A DNA stretch of 64,000 nt, taken from Sepioteuthis lessoniana (taxonomy: Eukaryota > Mollusca > Cephalopoda > Myopsida > Loliginidae). Shown piece by piece: positions 59,430-64,000 of this stretch (position 1 is its first letter; each line of letters opens with the position of its first letter). The notes below the pieces were generated by a model that saw nothing but the letters and a program-made list of their open reading frames with translations, searched no databases and had not been told where the DNA came from. Position numbers and translations under genes: made by a program. The stretch spans positions 87,454,543 through 87,518,542 of the forward strand of contig OY757904.1 in assembly GCA_963585895.1 (NCBI GenBank). Direction: 5' to 3'.

Positions 59430-61135
59430 AGCATTAAACTGGGGAGGTTGCACACAAGAAAACCTGAACAGGGTTAATAAAGAGAAATTTCAGGAGAGAA
59501 ACTGGACAGGTAAATCGTGAAGAATTTGCTGAAGAAGAGCTCTTTTAACGAGCTGAAATACAAAATATTTAAAACCAAAATATCACTCAGCACCACAACA
59601 TCAATGTTGTCACAAGAAAGAATCGATGAAGAATTATGACCTAAAAGAAGATTATATCATCATCATTACCATAAAAAATAATTACCACTAGGACTGGAAA
59701 AAAGTTAAGGCAGAAACCGAAAAGGTAAATGAATTGTGAAAGATTACATCAACGAACAACATCCTCAAACTAATCGATCTAATTTACACAAGTGTTAAAT
59801 TAGTCAATAATAAAATTGCTATCCCTTCAAGGAACCCTAACAGAAATACAAAACCTGAATGTGAAATGAGTCGAAAGGGACAAATAAAGAAAGTGCGTGA
59901 GTAAGGGAAAGTAAAAAGGAAAGGGAAGGAAAATATGCAAGGGCACAATGAAAAGTAAAATGCCAACGGCAGACAAGACTGAAAATTCATTTGGAACATC
60001 AAAAGATATTGGTAAAAGATACCGGAAAAAGTCACCGAGGTGAACATAGAGGTGGACTTACCAAGAGCCACACTTTAGAAAGAAGCAAATTGGAAAACAC
60101 CTGGCCATGATGGCATCCAAATGGATTCTGCTTTTAAAGCCACATCACGTCTATCCATGAGAGATCCAAGAAACTAAGTAAATTCCTGGAAGAAGCAAGC
60201 ATTCTCGAAGACCTTCTTGTTAATAATGACGTGGAACATCCTAACCGCACATTTAAGAGAATGAATAAGTATATATAAGAGAAGTAATATTCTTGTTTTC
60301 ACGTCGCAAGTTTTTCCTGGAAGAACAGAAAGAATGCCACAAAAGAACAAAAGGAATAAATTATCTTTTATATATTCATCCGCATATACTCAATGAAGTC
60401 ATAACAAGAGGGAAAAATTTAGCCAATGCATGACGACGGGAAAATACAGGAAACCATGAAATAAACAATTAGAATATACATCGAGGACACAGAAATGGAA
60501 TTTGGCATTGCTGATAATGGAAAACGGGGAAAAACAACGGAAGGAATAGAACTAACGACTCAAGAAAGCCTCACAATCCTTGAAAAGAGGGAAAATTAAA
60601 AATTTGGTCATTATCCAAAAAAAAAAAAAAAAAAAAAAGAATTAAAGAAAAAAAAAAAGAAAAGAGTATCTCATAAGAACAAGGAAACTTCACGAAACTT
60701 CGCTCAGCAGCAAAAATCTCATAAAACGAATAAACATATTGGCAGTTCACCAAGTAAGATACTCGGAACCATTCTTAAAATGGAGTTGTGAAGAACTCAG
60801 ACAAATGAACATGGAAATTGATGACAAAAGAACTTACATCCAAGATATTACATAGAACATATATCTCAAGAAAAGAAAGAAGAAAGGACACACCAATATT
60901 GAAACTCTTCAAATAGCAGCACGGAATAATGCCATGAAGGCCAATTTATATGAAAGCGAAAATTGATGATCTGCAAGATTATGTGGAGACAAAGATGAAA
61001 CAGCTAAGAAGCAAATTGATTTTAATGTTTTAGCGGACTTCTGCGTAAAAATAAAAGAAAGCAAAAAATGACAAATAATTGGGACTCACACTGTCACTGA
61101 GACTTCTGTGTGAAAAACTCGCAAGATGTTGAATA
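59430..61135 (+). mobile_element. Endonuclease-LINE (RLE) copy L7, decayed but colinear
   Basis: After a short duplicate of the KRETG.../HKKT segment (59430-59510), the copy reads NDIIKLIDLIYTSVK (N-terminal), EVNIEVDLPRATL, NWKTPGHDGIQM (RT entry), FLEEQKECHKRTKG, LLYIHPHILNE, then IEDTEMEFGIADNGK, LIKRINILAVHQVRYSEPFL, KWSCEELRQM, and finally FSGLLRKNKRKQK-like remnants and a 3' end GTGAAAAACTCGCAAGATG. Poly-A tract at 60619-60638. Many stops. Confidence 0.72.
60619..60638 (+). repeat. Poly-A tract
   Basis: About 20 A residues followed by further A-rich sequence inside LINE copy L7. Confidence 0.9.
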
Positions 61136-63080
61136 ATTATTATAATAAAATAAAAATAGCATTTGATATTATATAAAATCAAATTGTTATATCAAACTTA
61201 TCGAAACGGGATTGTTACGTTAAACTTATTTTGAATGATCTTTCTCCTCACTTCCAGCGTGAAATATAATTATTTTGGAGTCCGTTAAGATAGATAAAAC
61301 CTTTTTCTTCAGAGCTTTTAAAGGGCACATCATAATCCTTTGAATTCGAAACATATAAATCTAAAGTATAATCTATAACATAACGTAATTCTCTCTTTAT
61401 GGATTATTGATAAATATGATGATAGTATATTTTTCTGTTGATAAGGTCTACAAAACAAAAATACCTCTTGGCAGTAAGAATAAAATGCATCAAAACCATA
61501 TATGAAAAGCAATCCTTTATGACACATTCTACATTGGTATTCCTGTGAATAAAAAAAGAACTGCATTTTTCAATGATGAATTAGATTGGGATGGAAAAAT
61601 TAGCAACTGGAACAAAATCCTCTGCTCACATCAATAGTTATCCAAATAAGGATAATCCCAACCCTGACCAGCGAAGATCTTCATTAAAACCAATATAACA
61701 TATGCAACGTGAATTTTAGAAGAATTACGTTAATATCTGGACTTTAGAAGATGGAGACAGTACATCGACAAATCGAGAAAAGTAATTTTTTCCTTTTTGT
61801 GAATGAAAAAAGAAATAAATGAAAGACCCAGAAAAAAATTATCACACAAAAAAGGCCATAACCATTGTTGTGTTTATGAGTAAAGAAAGTTACACAAGGT
61901 TTGGGAAGGGGTGATGTTGACAGCCGAGATTGAAATGTTATTTTATCTTCCCAGAACGATGGAAAAATAACAGTATCCAAATATTCTCTGTCGAATTTGG
62001 AAAGATATAATTCCTATGATAAAGGAGTATATTGTATTCGGTTGACACGACCAAAAAATTGTAGAAAGGTAAGAAAAGGTCGTTAAAAACCAAAATAGTC
62101 TAAGACATTTAACAGGTGTCGCAAAATTAAAGATAAATAATTAAAAAAACTTCAACATGACTGGAGTGATGGGGTGACAGGGAGACGCTAACGAGCAGAT
62201 ACAATAGAACCCCCTTCCACTAGTAAACACAGAGAAGCGTCTGTTAGGACCAATCAGAATGAAGAGACGCCATCTTTTCCTTGGTGACATCCATAGGAGC
62301 CAAAGAAACGGAGTTGGGGAAGAAGCATTTAGCAGTGACCAATCAGAATGAATTACGAAAAGAAGTGGTCATGTACGACATGCCCACTTGAGGAAGAAAG
62401 AAAAACTGAATAAAACCAAAAAAAGTTGGCAGATTAAGAGAGAGATTCCAGCTAACTATCAGGAAAAAATAGCACCGAGAAAAAGCCTTTTACCAGATTA
62501 TCTCTTTACTCTAATTTTCCAACGAGCTGAAGAAAATTAACAATACGACACGTGAGAAGAATTCGCTAGGTTCGAAGGAAAAAAAAGGTGGACTGTGAAC
62601 TCAGGCTAACCGTCGTATAGCCGGGGTGGCTTCGAAAAAAATATTGCTGCAATATTTACGAGAGAAATAGCAGTATTTATTTTTTTCTCAACTGTTATTC
62701 TTTTTTTTATTAAAACTTTGTTGTTCATTTCAACCCCGTATTCTGTCGTCTCTGGATTTCGACTTGGATTTATTTTTATTTTATTAACGAACTATCATTT
62801 GTCTCCGCATTTCGTCTTCTGACGAATTGGTAGATATCAGTTGCCTGGATAAAAAAAAAAAAATTACACAACGTTGGCCGGCGGCTGATTTGACTGAGAT
62901 TCGATCTCCTATCCGGGAAAATCAAGCGTCAGTTGATCGAGTGGTTGACTGGGTGACACTAATATAAAGTCAAGATATTCACATAAAAAATAGAATAATA
63001 AAAAGGAGAAATATTTATATTTGATGGAATAAATAAGTGAGTCAAAGTGAATTGCAGGAAAGCAAGAAAAATGAAAAGAA
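61136..63080. other. Intergenic A+T-rich stretch; possible LTR-like and SINE-like pieces
   Basis: No gene was recognised. 62160-62850 has a G+C-richer head and a T-rich tail reminiscent of a solitary LTR, but no second copy was found. 62880-62960 reads on the minus strand as a possible tRNA-derived head with box B GATCGAATC. Both are weak. Confidence 0.35.
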
Positions 63081-63084
63081 AATA

Positions 63085-64000
63085 TGACAAGACATCAAGA
63101 TTCCCATGAATAAAGAAAAATTGAGTCAAAAACACAACTGAAAGCCCAGCCTATCTGAAGATATGGAAAACGAACAAAATTTTCTTTTAGATACGACAAA
63201 ATATTTCAAGATAGCACCAAAAATTGTATCGAGAAATAGAAAAGGAGATAATAAATGTAAAGGAAAACCTCACGATTGAAGAATTCAAATCATTTTGGAG
63301 TAATATATGGAGCCATAAGAAATACAATAAAAAACAAGGTGGATTAAAAATATAAAAGATACTTATAAAAATAATGACCCACAAATTTACGAAGATATTA
63401 CTGCAGAAGAGGTTATCGATACACTTAAACGCACATATAAATGGATGTCACCTGGAATAGATAAAATAACATTTTTTCTCCTCAAATTATCCTCCACACA
63501 TTAATTAATGAGGAAACTTATTTTAGAAATCATTAAAGAACCTGAAAACACGGCTGATTGGCTCACAAAAGTAGTAACATACATATTATCTAAAACAGAT
63601 TAAATAGTAAACGCAAAAGACTATCAACACATTACATACCTTCCGACAACATATAAAATGATAACATCAATTTTAATGAAAAGAACAATGAAATTAATAA
63701 AATGTATGGACATATTCTCTTTAGAACAAAAGAGACGCAAAAAAGAATCATATGGCTGCAAACATCAGTTCCTCATAAATAAGATGAACATGGAGTATTG
63801 TCGATCCAAACAGAAAAAAATAAATGTTGCTGAGATTGACAACAAAAAGGTTTTTATAACGTACGACAGGCATGGATTCTATAAGATATAAACATTTTAA
63901 AGATTTCCCCCTGTAATTATAACATTCCGAAAATGCAACATGAATAAGTGACATACTAAACTCAGATTAATCCCACAAAAAAGTATGCTCAAAAATAACA
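63085..64000 (+). mobile_element. Second endonuclease-LINE family, N-terminal and RT part, runs off the window
   Basis: Reads FWSNIWSHKKYNKKQGGLK, YEDITAEEVIDTLKRTYKWM, SPGIDKIT, IIKEPENTADWLTKVVTYIL, SKTD, NAKDYQHITYLPTTYKMITS, ILMKRTMKLIK, LEQKRRKKESYGCKHQFLIN, KMNMEYCRSKQKKINVAEID. This is the order of the fingers and palm entry of an R4/NeSL-like LINE (normally ...AWIDYKKAFDSVPH). The final motif is altered to AEIDNKKVFITYDRH. It differs from the L0-L7 family. Confidence 0.75.

Noticed and set aside
62880-62965. Possible minus-strand tRNA or SINE head (GATCGAATC)
   Set aside because: A plausible box B only; arms do not pair convincingly and no second copy lies in the window.

Overview
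The window is animal nuclear DNA, A+T-rich and dense in repeats. It holds the 3' half of one spliced host gene and then about 54 kb of mobile-element remains. The mix of repeats (restriction-like-endonuclease LINEs, a Tx1-like LINE, several tRNA-derived SINEs, mariner, BEL/Pao and Gypsy elements) suggests a marine invertebrate, most likely a mollusc and perhaps a cephalopod. That is inference from remembered repeat styles, not a database match.

Region 1 (1-10,260): the last eight exons, stop codon and polyadenylation signal of an ALDH1A-like aldehyde dehydrogenase on the + strand. The exons join in one open frame of 290 codons plus stop and keep the catalytic cysteine and the general-base glutamate. 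Its introns hold an ~690-bp tandem array, a (CT)n tract that doubles as a splice polypyrimidine tract, and two copies of an unnamed interspersed repeat.

Region 2 (10,340-25,400): small pieces of LINEs, a hammerhead-ribozyme motif, a tRNA-derived SINE, a 200-N assembly gap inside a LINE, an internally deleted mariner, and the first copy of an unusual family ('family T') that has inverted ends around a tRNA-type promoter.

Region 3 (25,400-38,710): two long minus-strand LINEs of the R2/R4/NeSL-like type, with a C-terminal restriction-like endonuclease. One is split by a BEL/Pao LTR retrotransposon fossil (28,558-32,112). SINEs sit inside both, one with a clear 17-bp target-site duplication.

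Region 4 (38,710-53,300): microsatellites, a Tx1/L1-like LINE remnant, long near-perfect hairpins, another LINE trace and two more family T copies.

Region 5 (53,300-64,000): an RT-less LINE derivative, a Gypsy/Ty3 fossil on the minus strand, and plus-strand endonuclease-LINE copies. One of these contains a 118-bp patch identical to the nearby Gypsy gag. A second endonuclease-LINE family runs off the right edge.

Only the aldehyde dehydrogenase looks like a functioning host gene. The observations most worth following are the hammerhead motif, family T, the identical gag patch, and the repeated loss of the reverse transcriptase from one LINE family with both ends kept.
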